DNA of 64,000 nt from Haliscomenobacter hydrossis DSM 1100. GTDB lineage: Bacteria; Bacteroidota; Bacteroidia; Chitinophagales; Saprospiraceae. The stretch spans positions 558,001-622,000 of the forward strand of contig NC_015510.1 of NCBI RefSeq assembly GCF_000212735.1. Direction: 5' to 3'. The notes below the pieces were generated by a model. The model was not told the DNA's origin. It saw only the letters and a list, made by a program, of their open reading frames with translations, and did not search any database. A program made the translations under genes and the position numbers. Positions 1 through 8,773 of this stretch are shown piece by piece (position 1 is the stretch's first letter; each line of letters opens with the position of its first letter).

Positions 1-178
1 TTTCGGCCAATTCACCTGCGCGTTCCATCAATGGTTTGAGGTTGCCTTCTTCAGCAGGGTGGAAAGTTGCAGCCATCACCGTGTGGTAGGCATCCAATTC
101 ATCCCAACCCGTGCCTTTTTGGGCAAAAGAAAGCTGGGCCAATCCCAGCAACATCAAAGCAAAAAAGTACTTTTTCAT
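1..178 (-). CDS. Secreted protein, 3' part outside window
   Basis: Only the first 59 codons are in the window; the gene runs leftwards off the edge. It starts at the ATG on 178-176 with a clear signal peptide (MKKYFFALMLLGLAQLSFAQ, cleavage likely after the final AQ). The mature part begins KGTGWDELDAYHTVMAATFHP and looks helical and soluble. It resembles short secreted Bacteroidota proteins of unknown function, but too little is present to name a family. It is on the same strand as the metal-handling genes to its right and could be the last gene of that run; the 69-bp gap to the next gene holds no obvious terminator. Confidence 0.6.
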   Translation of the reverse strand, partial: MKKYFFALMLLGLAQLSFAQKGTGWDELDAYHTVMAATFHPAEEGNLKPLMERAGELAE

Positions 179-247
179 TGATTTGGTTTTATGAATTAAT
201 TGAGTACAAAGATATTAGACTTCAATAGAAAAAAACGGTGGCATTCA

Positions 248-1162
248 TCACCAAAGAATGAGTAACTGCGCCATAAACCGTCGTTTGGCGTCAAGATGCC
301 CACCGCCCAAATTTTGGTACAAAGGTAGTTGATATTTTAACCCCAGCGACCAGCGATTGTTCAGGTAAACGTCCAGTCCAGTGTTGGCAGCGAGCAATGA
401 GCCTCCGGTTGATTCCACTTCGGCGGCGTGTTGCCAATCGGTGGCACTTTTTTCAACATATACCCCTGCGTAAGGCATGAGTCCCAATTTTTCGCTCAAT
501 TGCCGGATCAAAAACAGGTTGCCATTGCCACTTAAACGGGTGCCAAAGCGGTAATCATCTTCGTTTTTGCCGTTGAGTTTGATACTGCTTTCCAGGTTCA
601 GTCCCCAGCCCTTCCAACGCAGGGTATAATTGGAACTCAACAAATAGTCCAGACTCCCCGTACCCAATTGAAAATTGGCGTTGTTGACCTGCGTGGCATC
701 CATATCCGAAAATTGGAATTGCCCGGTGGGTAGTTTTAAACCGCCGCCTACAAAAAAGCTGTGTCGCCAGCCTTCCAGATTGTTCCCCCGCATGGTGCTC
801 CATACCTGATAATTGGCCAAAAACAACACATCGCCCAAACCTTGAACCTTCATCTCCCGGTCGGTTTGCATGCGGTGATTAAAGCTAAACGGGACAAAGC
901 CCAATAGCTGCACCCGTGGATGCAGGTAATACCGGGTGAACAGCTCCGTGCTTTGAAAAATATCGTGTGCGCCATACGGCACCAGCCCGCCATGACCGTC
1001 ATAAATACTATTGCGGTAGCGCAGACCAACAAAATTGTTGTTCTGTTGGGGCATGATGCCCAAGTAATAGCCCCCTGCTGAACAGCCACATACGTCACAA
1101 GCCGAAACATAGCTGAAACTCAGGCTAAAAACCAAACTCAATATCCAGGTAATTTTTGGCAT
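248..1162 (-). CDS. Outer-membrane beta-barrel-like protein with CDVCGC motif
   Basis: 304 residues with an N-terminal signal peptide (about residues 1-21). The mature protein opens with CDVCGCSAGG, a Cys-rich motif that could bind metal or form a disulfide. The rest is a string of amphipathic strands with many aromatic residues (GLRYRNSIY, YLHPRVQLLGFVPFSF, SLGLKYQLPLY) and ends MAQLLILW, which fits an outer-membrane barrel with a C-terminal aromatic residue. It lies 11 bp downstream of the diheme peroxidase gene and is almost surely co-transcribed with it and the MbnP-like gene. Role inferred: an outer-membrane component or transporter for the same metal-related pathway. Family membership is known only by resemblance; the substrate is unknown. 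Confidence 0.65.
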   Translation of the reverse strand: MPKITWILSLVFSLSFSYVSACDVCGCSAGGYYLGIMPQQNNNFVGLRYRNSIYDGHGGLVPYGAHDIFQSTELFTRYYLHPRVQLLGFVPFSFNHRMQTDREMKVQGLGDVLFLANYQVWSTMRGNNLEGWRHSFFVGGGLKLPTGQFQFSDMDATQVNNANFQLGTGSLDYLLSSNYTLRWKGWGLNLESSIKLNGKNEDDYRFGTRLSGNGNLFLIRQLSEKLGLMPYAGVYVEKSATDWQHAAEVESTGGSLLAANTGLDVYLNNRWSLGLKYQLPLYQNLGGGHLDAKRRFMAQLLILW

Positions 1163-1173
1163 GGCTTTGGGTT

Positions 1174-2202
1174 TTATTGTTCCGACAATTTCCGGTCGCG
1201 CAGAAAGGTGTCGTCGCTTAAGGTTTTTAAAAAAGCCTTGATTTGTTCCTTCTCTTCGTTACTGAGTTCAATGCCCAATTTGCCGTTTTGCTTGAGCAAG
1301 GGATCGAGGGTCGTTTGGTCGCGTATGCCCAAAGTGTAGTGCGTCAACACTTCATCGAGGGTGTAAAAACGGCCATCGTGCATGTAAGGCCCGGTGTTGG
1401 CTACATTCCGCAGGCTGGGCACCTTGAATTTGTAATCGTCTTCCTCGTTGAGGGTAATGCGGTATCGGCCCCGGTCTTTGTTGAATTCGTGGCTCAGGCC
1501 GTTGTTGCGAAAACTGAAATCGGAGAAGAGTTCGCCTTTGTGGCAAGAGGCACATTTTTGTTGAAACACCTGCATTCCGGCCAGTTCGCTGCTGTTGAGT
1601 TCGCCCCCTGCTTCCTTGCGCACATACTTGTCGTAGCGCGAATCGGCTGAAATACACATCAACATGAACTGTGACATGGCCTTGAGCATACGGTCGGTAG
1701 TGACTTCAGTGCTGCCAAAAGTAGCCTTGAACATGGACCCATATTTGCTGCTATTCCGCACTTTTTCTACCGCTTTTTTCAGATCCTCGTCCATTTCCAG
1801 CGGATTTTCGATGGGGGCAATGGGCTGCAAATCCAGATCGTGTACGCCCCCATCCCAGAAAAAAGTATTGTGCCAGGCCAGGTTCATGATCGGTGGGCTG
1901 TTGCGTTCACCCAACTGGTCATCAATGCCATGACTGAGGTCATGCCCGTGGTGGGTAAATGCCGCACTTTGCTGGTGACAGGCACCACAACTGATGGAGC
2001 CGTCGCGCGACAAGATGGGGTCGTAAAAGAGTGTACGCCCCAGTTCAAACCCGGCTGTGCTGATGGGGTTTTTCTTCAGGTCATAAACCGGCTCGGGAAA
2101 ATTGGCCGGTTTGACAAACTGAATGTTTTCTTGTTCTGCCTCTGGTTGGCAAGACCAAAGCAGGGCCGCTATGATGAGGATGAAGTTGAGCATAGGTTTC
2201 AT
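1174..2202 (-). CDS. Diheme cytochrome c peroxidase / MbnH-like enzyme
   Basis: 342 residues. Two haem-c sites are visible: CGACH at residues 72-76 and CASCH at 217-221, the hallmark of bacterial diheme cytochrome c peroxidases and the related MbnH enzymes. The start chosen is the ATG at 2202, which gives a lipoprotein-type signal (MKPMLNFILIIAALLWSC, lipid Cys at 18). The open frame extends 27 codons further upstream but only through a GTTCG-rich repeat, so a longer start is unlikely. The gene upstream encodes an MbnP-family protein. In characterised MbnP/MbnH pairs the diheme enzyme oxidises a tryptophan of MbnP to kynurenine. The pairing here makes an MbnH-like role more likely than simple peroxide detoxification, though the latter is not excluded. 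Confidence 0.85.
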   Translation of the reverse strand: MKPMLNFILIIAALLWSCQPEAEQENIQFVKPANFPEPVYDLKKNPISTAGFELGRTLFYDPILSRDGSISCGACHQQSAAFTHHGHDLSHGIDDQLGERNSPPIMNLAWHNTFFWDGGVHDLDLQPIAPIENPLEMDEDLKKAVEKVRNSSKYGSMFKATFGSTEVTTDRMLKAMSQFMLMCISADSRYDKYVRKEAGGELNSSELAGMQVFQQKCASCHKGELFSDFSFRNNGLSHEFNKDRGRYRITLNEEDDYKFKVPSLRNVANTGPYMHDGRFYTLDEVLTHYTLGIRDQTTLDPLLKQNGKLGIELSNEEKEQIKAFLKTLSDDTFLRDRKLSEQ

Positions 2203-2310
2203 AAGTTCGAAGGTTCGGGGGTTCGAAGGTTCAGGGGTTCGGGGCAGTTTCCAAGCGAAGTCAAGGTGTCGCTTTGATCCCACGAACGTCGAACCTCCGA
2301 ACCCTGTTAG
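2203..2310. repeat. GTTCG-rich inverted repeat, copy 1
   Basis: The gap between the MbnP-like and peroxidase-like genes is filled by short tandem units of the GTTCGAAGGTTCGGGG type on the left (about 2205-2244) and their inverted form on the right (about 2280-2305). The two halves can pair as a hairpin. The same family recurs at 18733-18822. It sits inside a presumed operon, so it may act on mRNA folding or stability. Confidence 0.7.
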
Positions 2311-3138
2311 TTAATCATTGTGTACATGATGCACCTGGAACATCTCTACGTAATTGTTGGCAATGTTCACTGAATAAGGCGCAAACATGACGGTGGTATT
2401 GCTACCAATGCTCACCTTACTACTCCCTTCGAATACTTTCAGAATGTCAACAACAATATGCAATTGAGGCGTGATGCTGCTCCGGACGGTTGCTTTTTCG
2501 CCACCAAAAGTGCGGGTGATCGTTTTGACGTTGTTGATGGTTTTGCTGTTCATGCCTCCAAAACCACCGATGTGGTAGCGGAATTTTTTGTTACCCGCCG
2601 CATCAGCCGTCGCTTGAGGAGACAACCCTTCCATTTTGAAAAAAATGTAGCCCGAGTTCCAACTCCAGTACATGTTGTCCTCGCCGCTGTTGGCCGCAGG
2701 ATCGAGGATACCCGTACGTTTGGCCAAATCCATGGTATTGCGAGTACTGTCCACACCTACGGTGAAAGTCACTTCGGTGTAATCGCCAGCAGGAATGTTG
2801 TTGATTTTGAGCAATTGTGAAGCTTTGTTGCTCTCTTTTACCAAAAAATAGCTGCTGTCTTGGGGTACTACAACTGTACTGCCATCCCCTTTTTTCAGTT
2901 TGATGTTGCTGATGTAATAATTGAGCAAGGTTACATTGAACTGGTCTCCGTTGGCATTGGTGTAGGTTTGAGGGCCGTTCAACTGCAGGTTTTGCGAACC
3001 GACTACGTTGTCAAACTCCAGGATGATGTTGCCCTTGTCATTGGGGCCAAACTCGCCTTCATCGTCTTTGTCACATGAAAAAGTAAAAAAAGTGGTACTG
3101 AACAGTGCCATCACTGTCAGGATATTTTTGACATTCAT
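2311..3138 (-). CDS. MbnP-family lipoprotein (putative copper-binding)
   Basis: 275 residues beginning with a lipoprotein signal ending in FTFSC (lipid Cys at about 22). The body has features of the MbnP family: an N-terminal beta-sandwich stretch (IILEFDNVVGSQNLQL), the segment YYISNIKLKKGDG, the conserved tryptophan-rich MYWSWNSGYIFFKMEG, and a His-rich tail ending QVHHVHND. In studied MbnP proteins a tryptophan is converted to kynurenine by the partner MbnH, and the protein binds copper. The partner gene follows 108 bp downstream. No methanobactin precursor or MbnB/MbnC gene is present, so this is an orphan MbnP/MbnH pair of the kind found widely outside methanotrophs. The copper link is family knowledge, not shown by this sequence. 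Confidence 0.8.
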   Translation of the reverse strand: MNVKNILTVMALFSTTFFTFSCDKDDEGEFGPNDKGNIILEFDNVVGSQNLQLNGPQTYTNANGDQFNVTLLNYYISNIKLKKGDGSTVVVPQDSSYFLVKESNKASQLLKINNIPAGDYTEVTFTVGVDSTRNTMDLAKRTGILDPAANSGEDNMYWSWNSGYIFFKMEGLSPQATADAAGNKKFRYHIGGFGGMNSKTINNVKTITRTFGGEKATVRSSITPQLHIVVDILKVFEGSSKVSIGSNTTVMFAPYSVNIANNYVEMFQVHHVHND

Positions 3139-3271
3139 TGGTGTTGCGTTTTTGAATTAAACCGAATGCCACAAAGGCGCAAATAAGCATAGCTAGACAC
3201 CGTCCACGGGTATCTTAGTGCCTTTGTCGCAAAAAAAAAGCTAGGGAAACGGGCAGACTACGCCCATCGGA

Positions 3272-3661
3272 TTACACCAATGCAATGGAAGGTGGCTTGA
3301 TCAAAGCCAAAAGGTGAACAATAGTAGTAGGGATCGTATAAAAAAACTGTTGGCTGATCCGGGAGCTCAGCACAACTGAACGCAATTGTAATTTAAACAC
3401 CTGAAACACGTATACCAGATCTTTGCCCAACAAATTTTCGAGGCCATTGACAAAGTTATCGTGCCCTTGCCGCTGCACCTCGCGCATCTTGGTCATCAGG
3501 AAACACTTGCCATCGCAATGCATCTCCGGTCGATCCTTGTTAATACACAATTCCTTCGCGATAAACGGCTGATTGGCCTTGAACCATACCCATACCAATC
3601 CCATCTTCCAGCTTGGCCAGAGGATCAGGATGAGAAAGAAGTAGGCAAAAAAGGTTCTCAT
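3272..3661 (-). CDS. Small membrane-anchored Cys-rich protein, unknown function
   Basis: 129 residues from the ATG at 3661; the open frame has another ATG 12 codons upstream, but 3661 gives a compact N-terminal hydrophobic segment (MRTFFAYFFLILILW). The core motif is ELCINKDRPEMHCDGKCFLM, with three cysteines spaced C-x10-C-x3-C. Similar C-x-NK-x-P-x-M-x-C-x-GKC proteins occur beside metal-transport genes in other Bacteroidota, from memory. The rest is variable. It precedes the MbnP-like gene on the same strand (133 bp apart), so the two are probably expressed together. Function unknown; a metal-binding role is plausible from the motif and location. Confidence 0.6.
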   Translation of the reverse strand: MRTFFAYFFLILILWPSWKMGLVWVWFKANQPFIAKELCINKDRPEMHCDGKCFLMTKMREVQRQGHDNFVNGLENLLGKDLVYVFQVFKLQLRSVVLSSRISQQFFYTIPTTIVHLLALIKPPSIALV

Positions 3662-3815
3662 GCGTTGAATCGCTATGTTATTGTTTTGTTGGCGCAATAA
3701 TACTCCAAATGTGCTTATAGCACCAATGATTTTTGTTAAAAATCAAAAAAACTTAAATTATCGCTCTCCATTTTCTACACCTCAGTACCCAAAGTCTACA
3801 CCTCAGTCTTCTTTT

Positions 3816-3847
3816 TTTGCTCCCCCTCCCCTATCCCTGCATCTTTG
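3816..3847 (+). promoter_or_regulatory. Predicted Bacteroidota-type promoter for the TonB receptor
   Basis: TTTG at 3816-3819 and CATCTTTG at 3840-3847 are separated by 20 bp, close to the Bacteroidota consensus TTTG-N17-23-TAnnTTTG (one mismatch in the -7 box). Transcription would start about 3853, roughly 30 bp before the receptor ATG at 3884. Confidence 0.5.
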
Positions 3848-3883
3848 TGTTGTTCGCTGCCCAATGCACGAACCATACAACTT

Positions 3884-6037
3884 ATGAAAAAGGGATTGCT
3901 CACACTGGTTTTTGGTTTATCAAGCCTGTTTCTAAGCGCTCAAACCCTACTCAAAGGTGTGGTCACGAGTACCACTGGAGAAAACATCATCGGTGCCAAC
4001 ATCGTTTTGTTGGGCACCTACGACGGAACTTCTTCCGACCTCAATGGTGAATTCAACTTTAGCACTACCGAAACTGGTAAACAGGTTTTACAAATCACCT
4101 ACATTGGTTGTGACACCCTCAGTTTACCCGTCGAACTGCGAGGGCAGCCGCTGGAATTCAAGTTCAAACTCAAAGAAACCGTCAACGAGCTGAACGCAGT
4201 GACCATCGTCTCCGGCGTTTTCGAAGCCAGCGATACCAAAAAAAGTGTGGTCTTGAAGTCGGTCGACATTGCCCTCACCGCCGGAGCGGTAGCCGACATC
4301 ACCGGCGCGATGCTGACCCTGCCGGGAACCACCCGCAACCCCGAAACTGGCCAGTTATTGGTACGCGGAGGGGCCGCCTACGAAACCCGCACCCTCATGG
4401 ATGGACTCTACGTACAAAATGCCTACAACAGCACCACGGCCAACATGCCCGCCCGCAATCGTTTTTCGCCTTTTTTGTTCAAAGGCATGATGTTCAGTTC
4501 GGGGGGCTATTCTGCCGAATACGGTCAGGCTTTGTCCTCCGCCCTCATCCTCAATACGACCGATGTGGTGGGGCAAAACACCACGGGCATCCAGTTGTTG
4601 TCGGTAGGCGGCGGACTTTCGCAGCAAAAACGTTGGGAAAACAGCTCTTTGAGCGTGAGTGGAACTTACAGCAACCTCAGTCCTTACTTCAAACTCATCA
4701 AGCAAAATTTTGACTGGAAACAAGCCCCCACGTCGGGCAACGCCGAACTTTCCTTCAAAACCAAAACCAGCCAAACCGGGATTTTCAAGTTTTATGCCAC
4801 AGGTTCCAGCAACGGTTTCAACATGAATGTGGCCATTGCCGGAGACGAAAGTCAAAAAATGCCCTTAAAACTGAGTGGAGAAAACCTGTACACCAATGCT
4901 TCCTATCGAGACATCGTGTTCAAAGATTGGACCTTGTTTGTGGGTTCGGCCTATAGTTGGAACCGCGATAAAATCCGCCAAAACTTTGACCTCAACACCC
5001 TGCAACAATCAGCCCAAACCCGTTTCAGCCTCTCCCATTCCCTGAGCGAGCAAGTCAAACTGAAGTTTGGTGCCGAACACATCTGGAGTCTTTTTGATGA
5101 AAAATACACCGAGGGACAAACCTTCACGACCCTGCACCCCGACAACTACCTGGCGGCCTTCGCCGAAACCGACCTGAGTTTTAACGACAAATGGTTGGCC
5201 AGGGTGGGTATCAGGGCCGAACATTCCAGCCTCTTGCACAAAGGAAATGTAGCGCCCCGCTTGTCTACCGCCTACATCCTGCGCAAAGGAGAACAAATTG
5301 CGCTGTCCTTCGGTCAGTTTTACCAGACTCCCGAACATACCCAAATGCGCCGCAGTACCGCCGTGGGGTTTGAACAAGCCGATCATTACATCCTGACTTA
5401 CCAAAAACAGGCGGAAGGTTACGTATTCCGGGTGGAAGGCTATTACAAAAAATACCACAACCTGCTCAAAACGACGGGTGAACTGCCCAACAATACGGGT
5501 TATGGCTACGCCCGTGGCGTCGACCTGTTTTGGCGCGATTCCAAAAGCATCAAAAACGGGGATTATTACATCTCGTATAGCTTTTTGGATACCGAGCGCA
5601 ACTACCGCGATTTTCCGGTACAGGCCATGCCTTATTTTGCAGCCAAACACAACGCCGCTATCGTGTATAAGCACTGGATTCATAAGTTGAGCACCATGCT
5701 GAGCGCGACCTACGCTTTTCAGTCGGGTCGCCCGTACAATGACCCCAATACCACGCAGTTCAACGGCAGCCGCACGCCCGTATACCAAGACCTGAGTGTG
5801 ACGGTGTCGTACATCACCAACATCAAGGACAATTTCACGGTGCTGTACCTGGCCGCCAACAATGTACCGGGGTTTCGGCAAGTATCGGGCTACCGCTTTT
5901 CCAATACCCCCGATGCCAGTGGCCAATACCTGGGTTCGCCCATTGTGCCCCCGGCCAAACGGTTTATTTTCCTGGGTTTGATCATGACCATTGGCGAAAA
6001 ATTTGAAAAAAACCAGGGCAACAACGATGACATTTGA
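3884..6037 (+). CDS. TonB-dependent outer-membrane receptor
   Basis: 717 residues from the ATG at 3884, which starts a good signal peptide (MKKGLLTLVFGLSSLFLSAQ); the frame is open 13 codons further upstream but without a signal. Residues about 20-105 form a carboxypeptidase-regulatory-like domain (LLKGVVTSTTGENIIGANI, ending FKFKLKETVNELNAVTI). A plug domain follows (DITGAMLTLPGTTRNPETGQ, LLVRGGAAYETRTLMDGLYV), then a 22-strand-type barrel with many aromatic strand ends. The ligand is not readable from the sequence. It diverges from the MbnP/MbnH-type genes, and orphan MbnP/MbnH pairs are often found near TonB receptors, so uptake of a metal complex is a reasonable guess. The next gene begins 22 bp after the stop. 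Confidence 0.85.
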   Translation: MKKGLLTLVFGLSSLFLSAQTLLKGVVTSTTGENIIGANIVLLGTYDGTSSDLNGEFNFSTTETGKQVLQITYIGCDTLSLPVELRGQPLEFKFKLKETVNELNAVTIVSGVFEASDTKKSVVLKSVDIALTAGAVADITGAMLTLPGTTRNPETGQLLVRGGAAYETRTLMDGLYVQNAYNSTTANMPARNRFSPFLFKGMMFSSGGYSAEYGQALSSALILNTTDVVGQNTTGIQLLSVGGGLSQQKRWENSSLSVSGTYSNLSPYFKLIKQNFDWKQAPTSGNAELSFKTKTSQTGIFKFYATGSSNGFNMNVAIAGDESQKMPLKLSGENLYTNASYRDIVFKDWTLFVGSAYSWNRDKIRQNFDLNTLQQSAQTRFSLSHSLSEQVKLKFGAEHIWSLFDEKYTEGQTFTTLHPDNYLAAFAETDLSFNDKWLARVGIRAEHSSLLHKGNVAPRLSTAYILRKGEQIALSFGQFYQTPEHTQMRRSTAVGFEQADHYILTYQKQAEGYVFRVEGYYKKYHNLLKTTGELPNNTGYGYARGVDLFWRDSKSIKNGDYYISYSFLDTERNYRDFPVQAMPYFAAKHNAAIVYKHWIHKLSTMLSATYAFQSGRPYNDPNTTQFNGSRTPVYQDLSVTVSYITNIKDNFTVLYLAANNVPGFRQVSGYRFSNTPDASGQYLGSPIVPPAKRFIFLGLIMTIGEKFEKNQGNNDDI

Positions 6038-6059
6038 TCATTCAAAAAACCATACAACC

Positions 6060-6707
6060 ATGAAAAATCTCGCAATTTTGTTCCTCAGTTTTTTGTTCAT
6101 GACCACCACCCTTCAAGCACAAAATGGAAAATTTCAAATGGCCATGGGTAAAGCCTTGGGTGAAATGGCCAGCAACAAAGGCGTAGAGGGTTTAAAAACC
6201 AGCGCCAATACCTTTTCCCGTATTGCCAGTGTCGAAACCACCGAATGGCTGCCGCAGTACTACGCCGCCCTCTGTCATTTGTACGCCGGATACAGCATCA
6301 TGGAAAGCAACATGGCCGAGGCCCAAAACCTGGCCAAAACAGCCCTGACGGAAATCCAGGCTGCCCAAAAAATCGCTCCCAGCGAATCAGAATTGGTAGC
6401 CCTCGAAGCCTTTGCCTATCAACTGCAATTGCTCGAAGACCCCATGACCAAAGGCGCCGAAATGAGTGGAAAAATATTCGCCACCCTGGGCAAAGCCGAA
6501 TCTTTGAATCCCGCAAACCCCAGAACGTATTATCTTCGGGGGAACTTTACGCTGAACATGCCCGAGTTTTTTGGTGGCGGGGCGGCGAAGGCTTCACCGG
6601 ATGTACAAAAGGCTGTGGCGGCTTATGCGGCTTTTACTCCCGCGTCTCCTTTTCATCCCAATTGGGGAGCAGAGGAAGCTACGGAATTGGCGGAGAAGGT
6701 GAAGTAA
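6060..6707 (+). CDS. Secreted helical-repeat protein, unknown function
   Basis: 215 residues from the ATG at 6060, with a signal peptide ending about TTTLQAQ. The mature part is alpha-helical with TPR-like spacing (WLPQYYAALCHLYAGYSIM, NPANPRTYYLRGNFTLNMPE), and a glycine-rich turn FFGGGAAKASPD near the C terminus. TPR-like secreted proteins of this size are common in Bacteroidota and no specific function can be given. The gene lies 22 bp after the TonB receptor and is likely translated from the same message. It is followed directly by a palindromic repeat that may end the transcript. Confidence 0.65.
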   Translation: MKNLAILFLSFLFMTTTLQAQNGKFQMAMGKALGEMASNKGVEGLKTSANTFSRIASVETTEWLPQYYAALCHLYAGYSIMESNMAEAQNLAKTALTEIQAAQKIAPSESELVALEAFAYQLQLLEDPMTKGAEMSGKIFATLGKAESLNPANPRTYYLRGNFTLNMPEFFGGGAAKASPDVQKAVAAYAAFTPASPFHPNWGAEEATELAEKVK

Positions 6708-6720
6708 GTTCCATAAGTGA

Positions 6721-6821
6721 TTTTTTAACACAAAGGACACCAAGGAAGCACAAGGGGCACAATAATTGGATGTGATTGCCTTGTGAACTTTGTGCTTCCT
6801 TGGTGTCCTTTGTGTTAAAAA
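6721..6821. repeat. CACAAAGG-family inverted repeat, copy 1
   Basis: Left arm 6721-6753 contains AACACAAAGGACACCAAGG; right arm 6790-6821 is its near-perfect reverse complement. The same family recurs at 13227-13316 and 28225-28321, always just after a gene. The strong stem with flanking T/A runs could act as a bidirectional terminator. Confidence 0.85.
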
Positions 6822-6837
6822 CCGAATACTGCAAAAC

Positions 6838-7866
6838 GTGAAGTACCTCAAGGAAATACTCCTCATTTTTTTTATCCTCGGCGGCATCATGACCAGTCTG
6901 GAGTTGATCTTCGATTCCGACGAACGAAACCTCCCTGAATTCCTACGCGAATTGGCCATGAACGGCACCGGGAGTGTGCTGATGTGGTCAGGAAACGCCT
7001 ACCTGGCCGACATCCTGGACGTCTATTTTCCCTGGACAAAAAACTCGGTCCTCCGTTTGAGCGTGAGTATCCTCGCCACCTTGTTGTACACCTTTCTGGC
7101 CTGGGGGTTTTTGGTTTGGCTGTGGAGTTTTTTGTATGGTCGCCCTTTCCATTGGAACTACATCTTCAACGTTTTTGGAGAAGGTGCTTTTATGACCACC
7201 CTGATCATCACGGTACTAATTTCAGCATTTATGCACGGGCGTGGATTTTTAATTTCCTGGAAAGAAACCCTGATTGAAGCTGAACACTTAAAAAAGGAGC
7301 ACATCGCCGCCAAATACGAAGCGCTCAAAAATCAGGTCAATCCGCATTTTTTGTTCAACAACTTCAATGTATTGGCTACCCTGGTCCACAAAGACGCGGA
7401 TTTGGCCGAACGTTTCGTCAAACAATTGGCCAATGTGTATCGCTACGTACTCGATAGCCGCGAGCAAGAACTAGTGCCCCTGGAGCAAGAGTTGAAACAA
7501 CTGGATGCCTACGTTTTTTTGATGAAAATTCGTTTTGGTGAGAGCTTACAAATCCAGGTGGCGCCCGAATTGAGCGATATGAAGGACCTGAGTTTGGCCC
7601 CACTCACTTTACAAATGTTGGTGGAAAACGCCCTCAAACACAACGAAGCTTCCAAGTCCAATCCGCTGCTCATCGAGGTATTTGCCGATCAGGAAGGTTA
7701 TTTGGTAGTCAAAAACCGCTTGCAAGCCAAACAAAACGTAGGTGAATCTACCGGGGTAGGCTTGGCCAACATCAGTGGCCGCTACAAGTTTTTGAGCAAC
7801 AAAGCAGTACAAACTTCGCAGGAAGGAGGTTTTTTCACGGTCAAAATCCCCCTGGTTCCATCATGA
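6838..7866 (+). CDS. LytS-type sensor histidine kinase
   Basis: 342 residues. No ATG begins the frame; GTG at 6838 (VKYLKEILLIFFILGG) is chosen because the alternative TTG at 6790 lies inside the palindromic repeat. Four membrane segments fill residues 1-135. A short coiled coil leads to the His_kinase domain, with the phospho-acceptor region LKNQVNPHFLFNNFNVLATL and the N-box LTLQMLVENALKHN, and the G-box GVGLANISGRY near the end. This LytS/YehU type of kinase senses envelope or metabolite signals and passes phosphate to a LytTR regulator. The response-regulator gene overlaps its stop codon (ATGA), so the two are translationally coupled. The signal is unknown. Confidence 0.88.
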   Translation: MKYLKEILLIFFILGGIMTSLELIFDSDERNLPEFLRELAMNGTGSVLMWSGNAYLADILDVYFPWTKNSVLRLSVSILATLLYTFLAWGFLVWLWSFLYGRPFHWNYIFNVFGEGAFMTTLIITVLISAFMHGRGFLISWKETLIEAEHLKKEHIAAKYEALKNQVNPHFLFNNFNVLATLVHKDADLAERFVKQLANVYRYVLDSREQELVPLEQELKQLDAYVFLMKIRFGESLQIQVAPELSDMKDLSLAPLTLQMLVENALKHNEASKSNPLLIEVFADQEGYLVVKNRLQAKQNVGESTGVGLANISGRYKFLSNKAVQTSQEGGFFTVKIPLVPS

Positions 7867-8645
7867 AAGTAGTCATTGTAGAAGATGAAGAACTGGCCGC
7901 CGAAGGTTTGATCCTGGCCCTGCAACGCCTGGAAGCAACGGCGGAAGTTGTGGCCGTACTGGATTCCGTACGTGCTGCGGTAGCCTGGTTCAACAACAAC
8001 CCCAGGCCCGATCTCGCATTTTTTGACATCCAACTGGCCGATGGACTTAGTTTTGCCATTTTTGAACAGTACAACATCACTTGTCCGGTGATTTTCACCA
8101 CGGCTTACGACGAATACGCCCTCCGCGCCTTCAAGGTCAACAGCATTGATTACCTGCTCAAACCTTTTGAATCCGCCGATTTGCAAAAAGCCCTGGAAAA
8201 ATGGCGTTTGCTCAAAGGTGAAACCAGTACCGATCTACCCGCCAACGCTGAGCTCATGCGCCGGTTGATGCAACAAATGACCCAACAAATTCGGCAGGAA
8301 CCTTACAAGTCGCGCTTCATGGTCAAAATTGGCGACAACCTCATCTCGGTGAACAGCCAAGACATCGACTACCTCTACAGCGAAAACAAAATTGTGTGGT
8401 TGCGCCACCAAAACGGCCGCAAATACTTGATCGATTACACCCTGGAGCAACTGGAAGACCTGCTCGATCCTACCCTGTTTTACCGCATCAACCGCAAGTA
8501 CATCATCGCCATTGGTGCCATTAAATCCGTGGCGGCTTATACCAATAGCCGCCTGAAGGTATTGCTGAAAGAGCCGCCGGATAAGGAGGACATTTTGATC
8601 AGCCGGGAAAGGGTGGAAAGTTTTAAAGGCTGGATGGGAAAGTAG
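7863..8645 (+). CDS. LytTR-family response regulator
   Basis: 260 residues. The N-terminal receiver domain shows the acidic pair (VEDEE), the phosphorylation site in PDLAFFDIQLADG, the conserved threonine in VIFTTAYDEYA and the lysine in DYLLKPFE. The C-terminal LytTR DNA-binding domain (about residues 150-258) contains SRFMVKIGDNLISV, IDYLYSENKIVWL, HQNGRKYLIDYTLEQLE and FYRINRKYIIAIGAI. It overlaps the upstream histidine kinase by 4 bp. LytTR regulators bind paired direct repeats upstream of target genes. The next gene, a GH3 hydrolase, is 128 bp downstream and may or may not be a target. Confidence 0.92.
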   Translation: MKVVIVEDEELAAEGLILALQRLEATAEVVAVLDSVRAAVAWFNNNPRPDLAFFDIQLADGLSFAIFEQYNITCPVIFTTAYDEYALRAFKVNSIDYLLKPFESADLQKALEKWRLLKGETSTDLPANAELMRRLMQQMTQQIRQEPYKSRFMVKIGDNLISVNSQDIDYLYSENKIVWLRHQNGRKYLIDYTLEQLEDLLDPTLFYRINRKYIIAIGAIKSVAAYTNSRLKVLLKEPPDKEDILISRERVESFKGWMGK

Positions 8646-8773
8646 GGGCAGATAATGGGTGCTTTGGACGCGCCAATCTGATGCGCAAGCAAAAAAACGC
8701 CTAAAGTATCAGGGTAACTGACATTAGCTCCGTCTATACAGTAATCGCAACAAACCAAGAAAACCAATTGACA

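Noticed and set aside
2205..2300. GTTCGAA words resembling tRNA T-loops
   Set aside because: They occur in tandem units without cloverleaf stems, so they are repeat sequence, not tRNA. The same holds for 18733-18822.
248..3138. Full methanobactin biosynthesis operon
   Set aside because: Only MbnP- and MbnH-like genes are present; no precursor peptide or MbnB/MbnC genes.
5009..5926. 305-codon minus-strand frame inside the TonB receptor gene
   Set aside because: It is a shadow of the receptor coding strand, with no start context or recognisable domain. Similar long shadows (11967-12971, 34878-35945, 51539-52411) were dropped for the same reason.
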